Positions 6,423-15,210 of a DNA stretch of 22,816 nt are shown piece by piece. This DNA comes from a virus. The stretch is from IMG/VR virus record IMGVR_UViG_3300042691_017178, positions 1-22,816 of that record; one strand, 5' to 3'. The notes beneath the pieces were generated by a model. The model saw nothing but the letters and a program-made list of their open reading frames with translations. It searched no databases and was not told the DNA's origin. A program made the position numbers and the translations under genes. How positions within the stretch are numbered: position 1 is the stretch's first letter; the number at the start of each line of letters is the position of its first letter.

Positions 6423-9400
6423 GTGGCGTAATCGAAGCAGTTGGCGATGCAATTAGCGATGTAGTTGACTTTGCCGGTGATGTAGTCAATACAGTTGTTG
6501 ATTTTGTTGGCGATGCGTTTAAGTCAATAGAAAAAACTGTTAAAGCAATTGCAAAAGATCCGCTACCAACTCTTTTAATGATTGGTGGGCAGATGGTGGG
6601 AATTCCACCGTATGTCACATCAGCAGTTATTACGGCCGCCCGTGGTGGTGATTTACAAGATATTGCAGTTTCAGCTGCGGTGTCATGGGCAAGTTCAGAG
6701 CTTATGACTACTACTGAACTCGGCAAAAGCATCGGTTCGATGACATCAAGTGTTGGTGGTGATGTCACCCAATCCATGATTCAAAACTTTGGATTAAGCG
6801 AAGCAACTGCGGCGGCAATCGGTCGGGCGGCAACATCTAGTCTTAATTCAGCCATTGTTGGAGGGGTTCGGGCAGGATTAACGGGTCAAGATGTCTCTGA
6901 TGGAATTACTTCCGGTCTTGCCCAAGGAGCGGTCTATTCAGGAACTGACAGTTTCTTCAATGAGGTAAACAAGAATCCAAATTGGGGATTAAGTGATAAC
7001 GCTATTAAGTTTGTTAAGGGGTCAACTAGCTCTGCCTTAAACGCAATTATTTCCGGCCGTGATCCAGCGGCTGCCGTGGGTAACTATGTTGCCTACGCAA
7101 CTTTGAAAGCAGGAACCTCAGAGGTAAAAAAACAGGCTCAGAAGTATTACGATGAATTTAAAACGGCAACAAACAATGCTGAAAAGTCTCAAACTAACTA
7201 TGAGCAATTAAAAGAGACTTACGATAACCGAGTAAAAGAGTATGAAAACTTTAGAACTGATGCTGAAGTTAAAACTAATGAGTACAACGATATTTTAAAA
7301 GGTCAGTACAGATATGTTCGGTCGGTTTACGATCAGCAGACGCAAGCCATGCAAACTAAGATTGATGAGTATGATCAATATGTTGCCGACTATGAGCGGT
7401 ACAAAAATGCCAACGATGCAACTAACGCAAATGCGGCCGCAGAAAAGGCTAATGCCATAGCTCCGGAAATTGACAAAATGTCTAGTGAGCTACAAAAATT
7501 CATCGATAGTAATAAGCCGATGTTTGATGAGTTAAATAGACTGTCATCAGAAATTAATCAAAATAGCGAAACAATGAAGTTAATCCTGAAAGACATTCAG
7601 GAGCCATCAGGAGATAACTTAGCCTCAAGGTTAAAACAATCAGCCGACCAATATCAAAAAGACTTTGATATCTATACGACTGCTGAGCAGAAAGCCGAAC
7701 AAGCCGCTAAAAACTACAATCAAGCCGTAGCGGAACTGGCAACAAGAGATGCCATGATCGATGCCCTAAATACCGGGGCGCTCTACCCTGTATCAATTGA
7801 TCAAAACGGCGGGTATGTTCTAAACAACGGGCTAACCCTAGCAACAAATGGAAGATTCTACGAAGGCGATGAGCAACTCTTTAGGAACGCCTCAGGCATC
7901 GATCAAAAGGAAATTAAGTTTACGGATTACAACGGCAACATGGTTGCTTTTGGTGAGGACTCCGGTCGTAATCTAAGCCAAACTGATGTCCAACAGATTT
8001 TTGAAAGAGATTTTGGATACACACCTGATCAGGCAACTCTCAATCAATTTATTGGCCGAGACTACGACTTGAATAAGAATGAATTCAAATCAGTCGTTGA
8101 AAAGCAAATTAATGATCAGTACAAAGATATTCTTGGCCGTGATGCAACCGCGGAAGAAATTGGTCGATCAATCACCCCTTCAGGCAATTCAGTCATAGCC
8201 GCCCAAGATTTAGCCGTATTTACCGCAGGAATTCCAAAATCAATGCAGTTTGGAAGCCAAGATGAAAAAATTGGTTTTGCAAAAACTTTCTTGGCCAATC
8301 AACAACAAGCAGAAATTGTCAGTCAGTCAAATCGTCAGGTATTTTTAGAGCGATCCGTAGATGAGGTCTTAAATGCCTTACAAGCTGAGGGTTACACACC
8401 GGATGATATTGATCAGATGCAAAAGTCAGGTCAGCTATCACGATATGTAGATAATTACATTAAGGCTGCCGATGATCAGATTGAGAATCTGAAAGAGGCA
8501 TCGAGAAACGCTTACTCAAACTATGGTCCAGGATCTCAGGAATATCTGAATGCTAGGAGAGCCGTGCTTGATAAGATGGATGAATACGGCGGTTATGGAA
8601 TATCAAAGCAAGAAGATGGAAGTTACCTAAGTAAAAACTTTGGCCAAATTGATAACACAAATCTTCAGCCAAATTTTATTCCGAATACAGCGTATGTATC
8701 GCCGCCATCCGATACGGGTGGCAGTCGGTCGTTTTACGATCCAGTCACAGGGATTCTCAATATTGAGATGTGGCTGCGTAGCCAAGATCAGACACCTTAT
8801 TCGGGTCTTTTCGCTATTGGTGAGTCAGCTAAGCCACCGACTGAAGGCGGCCGAACTTTATTTGGCGGTGGTTCAGGTACGGCTGGTGGACCTAATCCGT
8901 TAAAAGATTATTTCTCCGGACTTAATTTAGTCGCCGTAGATGACAAGACCGGCGGTGCTTTGTACCAAACCGGCGATGGCAAAGCACTCCTTCTTTACTC
9001 CGATGGCAAGGGCATAACCGTTGATCCTCAGACACAGGAGCCAATTTGGTTGACCCCGATGCAGATTGATCAAATTAAAGATGACCTGAAAGCAAATAAT
9101 CAGGCCCCCGGAGATGCGATTGCAATAACCAAAGCCGAAACTCAAAAAGCAATTGATGCGGGGTATATCACCGCCGATGAGGCCAGCAAGATCTTGGCCG
9201 ATAAAGGGTTTTTGAAAGTCGAAGAGGCTGACATTGCAAAACTTACGGGTGTTGTTGGCGATACCCAAACACCCGAAGAAAAGATCGGTTCCTTGGTTAC
9301 CGGATATTACGACCCGCGATATACAACAGTCGCAGAGGTTGTCCAAGAATATCGCAGACAAGGCTTAGGCGATCCGACCCAAGAAGATGTAAATAGGTTT

Positions 9401-10243
9401 GTTGGGAGAGCCACTCCTGAGGATACTGCGGCCGCCGTTAAACAAAATCTTCCTTTGGCCCAAGGCCGAATGATTCAGGCACAACTTGGCGAGATGCAAC
9501 GCCAACAGTCAATTAAAGATGCCCAAAAAGCCTTTATGGAAGCCCCCGTGGTAGCGGCCGCTACTGAAGAGGCTACCAAAGCCAAAAAGCCGTTCGTCAC
9601 CAGTATGACTAAGCAAGAGGAATTCAAAAGCCCCCTTGAAGAGTTTATGCAGGAGGTTAAAACCTCCGACTACACGGCCGAACCCTTTATGGTGACTCAG
9701 TCGCCAACTACCCCACAAGTACAGGAAAATATGCAACAAGGAGAATCCATGCCCAATTACTTCACCTATGGACAACCCGCTGATTTAGATCAGCTATTTA
9801 GTCCGTTTGGAACGGCCGGAACCTCATTTTTCGGGATGGAACCGATGATCGCTAAGCGGGGTGGTCTAGCCACCCCTCTGATGGCCGGGGGTGGATCTAC
9901 CCGCTACGGGCGATATGCCGGCGGGGGTCTTCCCTTGGTGGCTCATTCCGGTAAACATCGGTTTGACTTCCGTGAAGGGGCGGCGGTAACCGGGGAGGGA
10001 GATGGGCAGTCTGATGACATCCCGGCAATGCTTGCCGATGGAGAGTTTGTGATCCCGGCCGATGTCGTGGCCGCCCTAGGAAACGGCTCTACCAAGGCCG
10101 GATCGGACAAGCTCTACGACATGATGCACTCAATCAGGGCGCACCACAGGGCGGCAAGCCCTAAGGATTTGCCCCCACCGGCAAAGACAAACCCGTTGGA
10201 TTACTTAAAGGGCAAAAAGGCTGCCCAAAAGGTTAGGAGATAA
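6419..10243 (+). CDS. Giant internal virion / ejection-type protein (1274 aa)
   Basis: The largest gene of the window probably encodes a core or ejection protein delivered with the DNA. The N-terminus repeats a hydrophobic-acidic unit (AISDVVDFAGDVVNTVVDFV, about 11-30), then comes an Ala/Ser/Gly-rich region (50-220) that could insert into membranes. A long charged coiled coil follows (about 225-440). Two related short modules appear near 528-549 (RDFGYTPDQATLNQFIGRD) and 963-1003 (YYDPRYTTVAEVV ... DPTQEDVNRFVGRATPED). The Gly-rich C-terminus (about 1150-1274) holds DIPAMLADGEFVIPADVVAA and PPPAKTNPLDYL, a terminal domain I recognise from proteins of uncultured aquatic phages. ATGA overlap joins it to the upstream gene. 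Tape-measure function is unlikely given the podovirus-like neighbours, but cannot be excluded. Confidence 0.75.
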   Translation: MSGVIEAVGDAISDVVDFAGDVVNTVVDFVGDAFKSIEKTVKAIAKDPLPTLLMIGGQMVGIPPYVTSAVITAARGGDLQDIAVSAAVSWASSELMTTTELGKSIGSMTSSVGGDVTQSMIQNFGLSEATAAAIGRAATSSLNSAIVGGVRAGLTGQDVSDGITSGLAQGAVYSGTDSFFNEVNKNPNWGLSDNAIKFVKGSTSSALNAIISGRDPAAAVGNYVAYATLKAGTSEVKKQAQKYYDEFKTATNNAEKSQTNYEQLKETYDNRVKEYENFRTDAEVKTNEYNDILKGQYRYVRSVYDQQTQAMQTKIDEYDQYVADYERYKNANDATNANAAAEKANAIAPEIDKMSSELQKFIDSNKPMFDELNRLSSEINQNSETMKLILKDIQEPSGDNLASRLKQSADQYQKDFDIYTTAEQKAEQAAKNYNQAVAELATRDAMIDALNTGALYPVSIDQNGGYVLNNGLTLATNGRFYEGDEQLFRNASGIDQKEIKFTDYNGNMVAFGEDSGRNLSQTDVQQIFERDFGYTPDQATLNQFIGRDYDLNKNEFKSVVEKQINDQYKDILGRDATAEEIGRSITPSGNSVIAAQDLAVFTAGIPKSMQFGSQDEKIGFAKTFLANQQQAEIVSQSNRQVFLERSVDEVLNALQAEGYTPDDIDQMQKSGQLSRYVDNYIKAADDQIENLKEASRNAYSNYGPGSQEYLNARRAVLDKMDEYGGYGISKQEDGSYLSKNFGQIDNTNLQPNFIPNTAYVSPPSDTGGSRSFYDPVTGILNIEMWLRSQDQTPYSGLFAIGESAKPPTEGGRTLFGGGSGTAGGPNPLKDYFSGLNLVAVDDKTGGALYQTGDGKALLLYSDGKGITVDPQTQEPIWLTPMQIDQIKDDLKANNQAPGDAIAITKAETQKAIDAGYITADEASKILADKGFLKVEEADIAKLTGVVGDTQTPEEKIGSLVTGYYDPRYTTVAEVVQEYRRQGLGDPTQEDVNRFVGRATPEDTAAAVKQNLPLAQGRMIQAQLGEMQRQQSIKDAQKAFMEAPVVAAATEEATKAKKPFVTSMTKQEEFKSPLEEFMQEVKTSDYTAEPFMVTQSPTTPQVQENMQQGESMPNYFTYGQPADLDQLFSPFGTAGTSFFGMEPMIAKRGGLATPLMAGGGSTRYGRYAGGGLPLVAHSGKHRFDFREGAAVTGEGDGQSDDIPAMLADGEFVIPADVVAALGNGSTKAGSDKLYDMMHSIRAHHRAASPKDLPPPAKTNPLDYLKGKKAAQKVRR

Positions 10244-10245
10244 AG

Positions 10246-11373
10246 ATGGCGATCACCCAAGGCGCACCGTTACCGAATATCACTCAAACGACCACCCGTG
10301 CGGAGGTCGCGCCAGACTACTACACCCAATATCTCCAAGGACTGTCACAGGCCGCCCAAACGGGCTTGGCGAGAACCCCGGAGCAGGGCGTGGCTCCGAT
10401 GGATGTCCTACAGACTCAGGGCTACGGGATGGTCCCTGGAGCGGCTACGGCCTACCAGCCGGGCCTAGCGGCCGCCGGACAGACCGCCGCAACCGCCGCC
10501 GCAGGGTTTGATCCCAACCGAATCCAAGCCTTTATGGACCCCTACCAAAGGCAGGTGGTTGATGAGATGGCAAGGCTTCAGCAGCAGAATATCCAAAGGT
10601 CGGTGCTGCCCTCCATGAAGGGGGCTTTCGTTGGCCGGGGGGACTTGGGAAGCCAAAGGTACGCCTCTGCCACGGGGCAGACCTTGGCCGATATGCAGAG
10701 AAACCTGATGGGCCAGCAGTACGGTGCCTTGTCCTCCGGATATCAAAACGCCCTGAAAGCCGCTATGGAAGAGCTGGATCTCCAAAACCGTGCCGCCCAA
10801 ACTCAGGCAGGTATCGCCAAGGCTGAGCAGGAACTTGGACTTACCGGGGCCGGGGCTATGACTAAGGCGGGGGCCGAGCGCCAGGCTTATGAGCAAAGTC
10901 TGCGGGATTTCCCGCTGAAACAAGCCACCGCAGCCGCCGGACTGATGCGTGGGTATCAGTTACCAACGACTCAAACTGAGACTTTCGTAGGACCCAAAGC
11001 AGGGCTTTATCAGACTTCCCCCCTATCGAACATCCTTGGGGTGCTTTCAACCCTTGGGGCGATCCGTCCGGGCGGGGTGACCTACGATGCCCAAGGCAGA
11101 CCGATGGCCAGCGATAGTCTTTTGAAAGGCGCTTACGACACCATTCGGCGGAATCTACCCTCTTTTAGTCTGCCCGGAAGTGGATCGTTTAGCGAGTCTG
11201 AGCTCCAAGCCGATGAGGCCAAGGATGAGGAATTTTGGAAGGGTTTGCTTACAAGCCCGAACTACGATCAGTATTTTGAGGGAAGTACCCTCCCGATCAC
11301 CGATACCAATCCAGATCTTTATCAAAATGTTGCATATAAAACTGGCGGTTTGGTAGCTATCACAAAAAAGTAG
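10246..11373 (+). CDS. Putative internal virion protein, Ala/Gln-rich helical
   Basis: This 375-residue protein starts 2 bases after the giant gene's stop behind a clear ribosome site (AGGAGA). It is rich in Ala, Gln and Gly. The central helical block (about 88-170) contains FDPNRIQAFMDPYQRQVVDE and GAFVGRGDLGSQRYASATGQ. This MDPY-x-x-x-V-x-D-E ... G-x-x-G-S-x-R pattern is shared, as I recall, by many uncharacterised proteins of aquatic phages encoded beside giant virion proteins. The tail ends in a short hydrophobic-basic stretch (TGGLVAITKK). The place between two probable ejection proteins argues for a particle component. No enzymatic motif is visible. Confidence 0.7.
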   Translation: MAITQGAPLPNITQTTTRAEVAPDYYTQYLQGLSQAAQTGLARTPEQGVAPMDVLQTQGYGMVPGAATAYQPGLAAAGQTAATAAAGFDPNRIQAFMDPYQRQVVDEMARLQQQNIQRSVLPSMKGAFVGRGDLGSQRYASATGQTLADMQRNLMGQQYGALSSGYQNALKAAMEELDLQNRAAQTQAGIAKAEQELGLTGAGAMTKAGAERQAYEQSLRDFPLKQATAAAGLMRGYQLPTTQTETFVGPKAGLYQTSPLSNILGVLSTLGAIRPGGVTYDAQGRPMASDSLLKGAYDTIRRNLPSFSLPGSGSFSESELQADEAKDEEFWKGLLTSPNYDQYFEGSTLPITDTNPDLYQNVAYKTGGLVAITKK

Positions 11374-11382
11374 GAACCCAAT

Positions 11383-12978
11383 ATGGCTAAAGCACCTTCG
11401 ACCGTTGGATATCTGCCAGGTAATGAGCCTGAGGTTCAGGAGGCCAATCTTGCCTATCAGGAGGCCCTCCAGCGCATGAATGAGGCCCTGAGCGCCCGTC
11501 AAAATCGATTCTTAGATCCTCAGATGTTAGCTATGGCTCAAGGTTTCTTGGCCCCGACTCAGACCGGCGGCTTCGGGGAGTCCTTGGGTATGGCGGCAAA
11601 AAATATCCGTGAAGCTCAGCTTCAAGAAGAAAAAGAAGAGCGAGAGATAGCTGAGGCGAGACTTGGGCTTGCCGGCCGCGGCTTAGAGGTAGAGCGGATG
11701 CGGCAGCGCGATAAGGAATTTTCCCGTTTGATGGGTCCACCCCCGACCGGTCCCTTATCTCAAACTGGTCCTCAGGGTCCGTTATCTGCCCCGCCCAAAG
11801 GATTTGAAAGTGTTGCGGGTATTCCTGTCTCGCCACCAAATCCGAACTTTATTACCTCAAGGCAATACCTTGGGATGGCTCGCCTCGATCCAAGCATTTC
11901 AATTACATCAGCCCTTGAAAAGGCTCAGGAGCTGGATCGGAAACGCTACGAAGTTAAAGAGGGTGGAGTCCAAGACTTGTCCACCGGTATGTTCTATCCG
12001 TTTCCCAAGGGTGAGTTGGTTGAGCGTCAAATCTTCGGGTATCCGGGGACTTTCAAAATTGATGGCCGTAGTGCCGCCTTGCTTGATTTCTACGCTGCTC
12101 AAGGAGATCCTCGGTATCACGATCTTGCTAAGCGAATCATGGAAGGCCCGAAAGCCCCGCCGAAACCGGGAGAGGCTAAACCGGCTGAGGCTAAGCCCGG
12201 AGAGGCGAAAGATGAAGCCAAACCGCCTGAAGGTGCCGGTGGTCGAACACGCTTGGCAACGACCGCTGAAACCAAAGGCGAAGAGGCTGAGGCGGCAGAA
12301 ACTGGTCAACAAAGGGCTAAGGCGCGAGAGGCAGAAAGAGCCGAAACCATCAAGGCGGGTTCCGATGCTCCATCACGGCTTGGGGTGTATAGGCAACTTG
12401 ATCAGATAGCCTCAGGCCAAAATGCCGCTTTAATTTTTGGTATCTTTGAGCGGCCTGGAGTATTTCAAAACATCATGAAGCTAGTTGAGACCGGGGTAGG
12501 TACACCAGGATTCTCAATCGGTGTTCCGGCAATTCGGGATGTTTTGACTAATGCAGGGCTTGAGCAAGATATGATCAATCAGGCTCAATACGCCCTTTCT
12601 CTGATGGCCAATGTGCAGTTGCAGATGAGCCGACTTCAACAAGGTCAGGGCGCAGTCTCAGACTTTGAGCGGACCTTATTCGCCTCAGCGGCTATTGCGC
12701 GGACTGATAACCCGGAAACTGTGCGAGCTAAGTTGGATATGCTCCGTGCCCGTGCTGAGTTCGATCGGGAGGTTGCCAAAGCAGTCAGGACCTATAAGGG
12801 CAATATCGATGACTTCAAGTCTGGCGATGCTTATGCCGATATGGTTCAAAGATATGAGAGTAAGCTGGGCACAATCGTTCAAGATCGGTTGGGACAAACT
12901 CCGCCGCCGCGGCCTGGAACCGCTCCATCAACACCCGGAAGGGATAACAAGGGTGCGGCAAACCGCTTACCAGTTTAG
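11383..12978 (+). CDS. Putative internal virion protein with Lys/Glu/Ala/Pro-rich hinge
   Basis: This 531-residue protein lies between two other probable ejection proteins, 9 bases after the preceding stop, with an AGGA ribosome site. The N-terminal third is helical and charged (NLAYQEALQRMNEALSARQ; EEKEEREIAEARLGLAGRG). A Pro/Gly segment follows (116-150). A low-complexity stretch at about 255-325 has repeated KPGEAKPAEAKPGEAKDEAK-like units. The C-terminal 200 residues return to ordinary helical sequence (LMANVQLQMSRLQQGQGAVS) and end in a Pro-rich tail. The helix-hinge-helix plan would suit a flexible core protein. I do not recognise the family, and the internal-virion role is inferred from position. 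Confidence 0.7.
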   Translation: MAKAPSTVGYLPGNEPEVQEANLAYQEALQRMNEALSARQNRFLDPQMLAMAQGFLAPTQTGGFGESLGMAAKNIREAQLQEEKEEREIAEARLGLAGRGLEVERMRQRDKEFSRLMGPPPTGPLSQTGPQGPLSAPPKGFESVAGIPVSPPNPNFITSRQYLGMARLDPSISITSALEKAQELDRKRYEVKEGGVQDLSTGMFYPFPKGELVERQIFGYPGTFKIDGRSAALLDFYAAQGDPRYHDLAKRIMEGPKAPPKPGEAKPAEAKPGEAKDEAKPPEGAGGRTRLATTAETKGEEAEAAETGQQRAKAREAERAETIKAGSDAPSRLGVYRQLDQIASGQNAALIFGIFERPGVFQNIMKLVETGVGTPGFSIGVPAIRDVLTNAGLEQDMINQAQYALSLMANVQLQMSRLQQGQGAVSDFERTLFASAAIARTDNPETVRAKLDMLRARAEFDREVAKAVRTYKGNIDDFKSGDAYADMVQRYESKLGTIVQDRLGQTPPPRPGTAPSTPGRDNKGAANRLPV

Positions 12979-12987
12979 GGGTAAACC

Positions 12988-14340
12988 ATGAACCTAAGTT
13001 TCTACAAAGACTTAAACGAATCTCAGAAGCAGTACGCTCAAAAGATTGCCGCCAAGGCAAGGGAGATGGGTGTGCCGCCTGAGCTTGCCGTAGCCATCGC
13101 TTTTAAAGAAAGCGGGTTAAATCCTAAGGTTCAGGCCGGTGGTGCGGGTGAGGTTGGGATCATGCAGATTAAGCCTGATACCGCAAAAGAGGTTGGCTTT
13201 TCTGTAGAGGACATCCGAGACCCTGAGAAAAATATCGAAGCTGGACTGAAGTACATGAAAAAGTCCTTGGATATGAGCGAGGGCAATCCGAAGCTTGCCG
13301 CCGCCGGGTATAACGCAGGGATCAATCACCCGTTTTTTACTTCTAAGGGAACAAATCTTCCTGACATAACAGTTAATTATTTGAAAGATTTAAAGGGCTA
13401 CGGGGCGTTTCCGGCAACAACTGCTGCTCCCGCCGCTCAAGGAAAGCCATCTGACATTGAATTTGAGCCACCTGAGACTTTGGACTCATCAGAGTTTCAA
13501 AAGCAAATTGAGGCGGTCAGAGAGAAATCTGCCCGTGGCCGTGGTCAAATTATAGGAGGAGCCGCCGGGACCGGTCTGACTGCTGCCCGGATTGCCAAGC
13601 CCGTAATTGGTAGCGCAGCAAGATTTATCGGTGGGGCGGCTGAGGAAGGCCGACAAGCTGCCATTCAAAGGGCGGCTCCCCAACCGCCGGTCGGTGGTGC
13701 CTTGGCTCCACAACTCGCCTCTGAGGCTACTGCGGCCAACAGAATCCTCCAAGGGACTACGGATGTCGATACCGGTACAACCGGTCGGGCAAGGATGTCG
13801 GGCTTTAACATTGAGTCTGCCCAACAGGCGGCCAGGACCAAGGAAGCCGCTCGCCAAATTGGAGCTCTTCAACAGGCTGGTGTAGGAACCAAGACTGCCC
13901 AACAACTGCTTGCTGAAGCTCCTGGGCTTACTGCATCGGCATCCGGAGTGGTTTATCCGCGATCTGCCCCTCCAGCTACACCCGTAGCCCCACGGGGTGG
14001 GTTAGATGAGGTCACCCGCCTTTTCAGGCAGATGATTGAGCCGGGATCGAGGACAAGGGCACTTGCTTCCACCGCTCTTCGCTATGGCGCACCCCCGTTG
14101 GCGGGTTATCAGATGGGAAGTGAGCTGGGTTCTATGGCCGCAGAATCACAAAAAGAAAAACCGGACTACGAAAAAATGGGTTTGTCCGGTCTAAGTGCCT
14201 TAGGATTGGGTATGTCGTTATTTCCTACTACCGCTCCTGTTGGCATCCCCTTGGCTATCACGGCCCCTCTTTTGCAGTACGCAAGAGAGAATCCTGCCGC
14301 AGGTCCACTAGGTCAAACTGGCGAAATTACCGCCCCCTGA
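12988..14340 (+). CDS. Virion-associated lytic transglycosylase (SLT domain)
   Basis: This 450-residue protein begins with a lysozyme-like SLT domain at about 10-125, expected to cleave the glycan strand locally during DNA entry. Visible family motifs are the catalytic glutamate Glu41 in AFKESGLNP, GEVGIMQIKPDTA (54-66) and AAGYNAG (105-111). The remaining 325 residues are Ala/Gly-rich with helical segments (GQIIGGAAGTGLTAARIA) and a hydrophobic stretch near the C-terminus (PTTAPVGIPLAITAPLLQYA). An SLT head on a long helical, partly hydrophobic body is the plan of T7 gp16-type ejection proteins, although this one is much shorter. It is the last gene of the structural operon and is followed directly by the terminator. 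Confidence 0.88.
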   Translation: MNLSFYKDLNESQKQYAQKIAAKAREMGVPPELAVAIAFKESGLNPKVQAGGAGEVGIMQIKPDTAKEVGFSVEDIRDPEKNIEAGLKYMKKSLDMSEGNPKLAAAGYNAGINHPFFTSKGTNLPDITVNYLKDLKGYGAFPATTAAPAAQGKPSDIEFEPPETLDSSEFQKQIEAVREKSARGRGQIIGGAAGTGLTAARIAKPVIGSAARFIGGAAEEGRQAAIQRAAPQPPVGGALAPQLASEATAANRILQGTTDVDTGTTGRARMSGFNIESAQQAARTKEAARQIGALQQAGVGTKTAQQLLAEAPGLTASASGVVYPRSAPPATPVAPRGGLDEVTRLFRQMIEPGSRTRALASTALRYGAPPLAGYQMGSELGSMAAESQKEKPDYEKMGLSGLSALGLGMSLFPTTAPVGIPLAITAPLLQYARENPAAGPLGQTGEITAP

Positions 14341-14349
14341 TTCTCCTCC

Positions 14350-14384
14350 CTTGGCCGTGTGGTTCCTTCCCCCGGCCAAGTTTT
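14350..14384 (+). terminator. Upstream hairpin of a tandem terminator
   Basis: An 8-base inverted repeat (CTTGGCCG at 14350-14357, CGGCCAAG at 14373-14380) encloses a 15-base loop and is followed by TTTT. It begins 10 bases after the transglycosylase stop. The short T-run makes it weaker than the second hairpin, and the pair may work together. Confidence 0.5.
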
Positions 14385-14408
14385 CCCCGGCTAGACCGGG
14401 GTTTTTTT
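14385..14408 (+). terminator. Rho-independent terminator of the structural operon
   Basis: CCCCGG (14385-14390) pairs with CCGGGG (14396-14401) around a 5-base loop, followed by seven T residues (14402-14408). This is a classic intrinsic terminator for plus-strand transcription. Its loop and distal arm also encode the last codons and the TAG of the convergent minus-strand gene. On the minus strand neither hairpin is followed by a T-run, so leftward transcription has no matching intrinsic terminator here. Confidence 0.8.
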
Positions 14409-14663
14409 GATGCCATGAAACTCCTCTACCGATCGCACCAAAGCTTTGACCCGGTCTAAAAGAGCATCGCCGTTTTCGGTCAGCTTGATATTCATCATAA
14501 AGTCTACGACCTCACCCTCTGTCATCGGCTTTTTCTGAGCCAAAGCAAAAGCGGCAATCTTTTGGCCAAACTCAATGATGTCTACCTCATCGGCGTAATG
14601 ACCGTTTGGGTCTGTGTGATTGCAATGAAAAAATACTTGTTTGATGTCCTCAGTTTTTAGCAT
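14391..14663 (-). CDS. Small conserved early protein, unknown function
   Basis: This is the last gene of the leftward operon, 90 residues from an ATG that sits inside the final codons of the preceding gene (stop at 14650). An AAGAAA-rich stretch lies upstream. A longer reading back to 14732 exists but would overlap the neighbour by more than 80 bases, so the internal ATG is preferred. The protein has a Cys/His-containing start (VFFHCNHTDPNGHYADEVD) followed by helices (IIEFGQKIAAFALAQKK; DALLDRVKALVRSVEEFHG). It reminds me of small hypothetical proteins of proteobacterial phages with a YADEVDI-x-EFG motif. No function is recognised. The terminator of the opposing operon overlaps its stop codon. 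Confidence 0.75.
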   Translation of the reverse strand: MLKTEDIKQVFFHCNHTDPNGHYADEVDIIEFGQKIAAFALAQKKPMTEGEVVDFMMNIKLTENGDALLDRVKALVRSVEEFHGIKKTPV

Positions 14664-14865
14664 TTTCTTTTTTCCATAATTCCCAATTAATGATTGACTG
14701 TCGGGCAATACTCTTTTGCGGCAGGGCAACATACGGGTTCAAAATGCTTTTAAGAAAGTCATCGATCACATCGTACTGACTTAAAAACATTTCATGCCGC
14801 TTGGCCTCTTCCTCAGATGTAAAGACTTTGCCATCCTTGGTTTGGAAAGCCTGTACTGTTTTCAT
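14650..14865 (-). CDS. Small conserved early protein, unknown function
   Basis: This 71-residue protein starts at the ATG of an ATGA overlap with the upstream winged-helix gene, behind a GAAGAG ribosome site. A 16-residue in-frame extension would lie inside that gene and is rejected. The N-terminus (KTVQAFQTKDGKVFTSEEEA) resembles a short beta hairpin followed by an EEEAKRHE helix, a layout common in small phage hypotheticals. The C-terminus is helical and aromatic (QSIINWELWKKENAKN). No role is recognised. Tight coupling on both sides makes it a genuine operon member. Confidence 0.75.
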   Translation of the reverse strand: MKTVQAFQTKDGKVFTSEEEAKRHEMFLSQYDVIDDFLKSILNPYVALPQKSIARQSIINWELWKKENAKN

Positions 14866-15203
14866 AGATTCTCTTCTCGTAGTTTGTCCAACCCCGTGGC
14901 CGTTATTTTCCATACGGCACCCTTACGGCCACTCTTTAAAGTCCTCCGTTCATTGGAGTCATTGATATAGCCGTGCCTGTATAAAGTCACCCGCATCGGT
15001 CTATAAGAGTTTCCCTCAAGCCCATTGATGGTCTGCCCCTCCTCATCGGTGGCCCCGTTCGGGCATCGGTCCCGAAAGCTTTTAAGCAGAATCAAAGTTC
15101 GTTGGTTAAATCGAGGTGCGGCCTGAGCCGCAGAAGCCCTGCTTGTAGCGGAGTGCCTTTGATGCGGGGGGTAGGCCGCATTGAAATCGATCGCCATCTG
15201 CAT
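14862..15203 (-). CDS. Winged-helix DNA-binding-like protein
   Basis: This 113-residue protein has a low-complexity N-terminus (about 1-30, Ala/Ser/His-rich). A winged-helix-like domain follows: helix RTLILLKSFRDRCPNGATDE, then TINGLEGNSYRPMRVTLYRH as the likely recognition helix, and then a GYINDSNERR ... GAVWKITATGLDKL wing and strand. This is the pattern of small phage regulators that help control replication or transcription. I chose ATG 15203 because AAGGA lies 7 bases upstream (15211-15215); an ATG at 15227, overlapping the exonuclease, would add eight residues but lacks a site as good. The gene is coupled to its downstream neighbour by ATGA. The DNA target is unknown. Confidence 0.7.
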   Translation of the reverse strand: MQMAIDFNAAYPPHQRHSATSRASAAQAAPRFNQRTLILLKSFRDRCPNGATDEEGQTINGLEGNSYRPMRVTLYRHGYINDSNERRTLKSGRKGAVWKITATGLDKLREENL

Positions 15204-15210
15204 TTTGCTT

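Noticed and set aside
8640-8903. An 87-residue plus-strand frame within the giant gene
   Set aside because: The host gene continues unbroken in another frame with clear protein character; no ribosome site and no coupling.
11804-12409. A 201-residue alternate frame inside the 531-residue gene
   Set aside because: The Arg/Leu/Pro-rich product is typical of a shifted reading of the Ala/Glu/Lys-rich segment, and no start signal is present.
13489-13905. A 138-residue antisense frame over the transglycosylase gene
   Set aside because: It mirrors the Ala/Gly-rich part of a clear gene and has no start signal.
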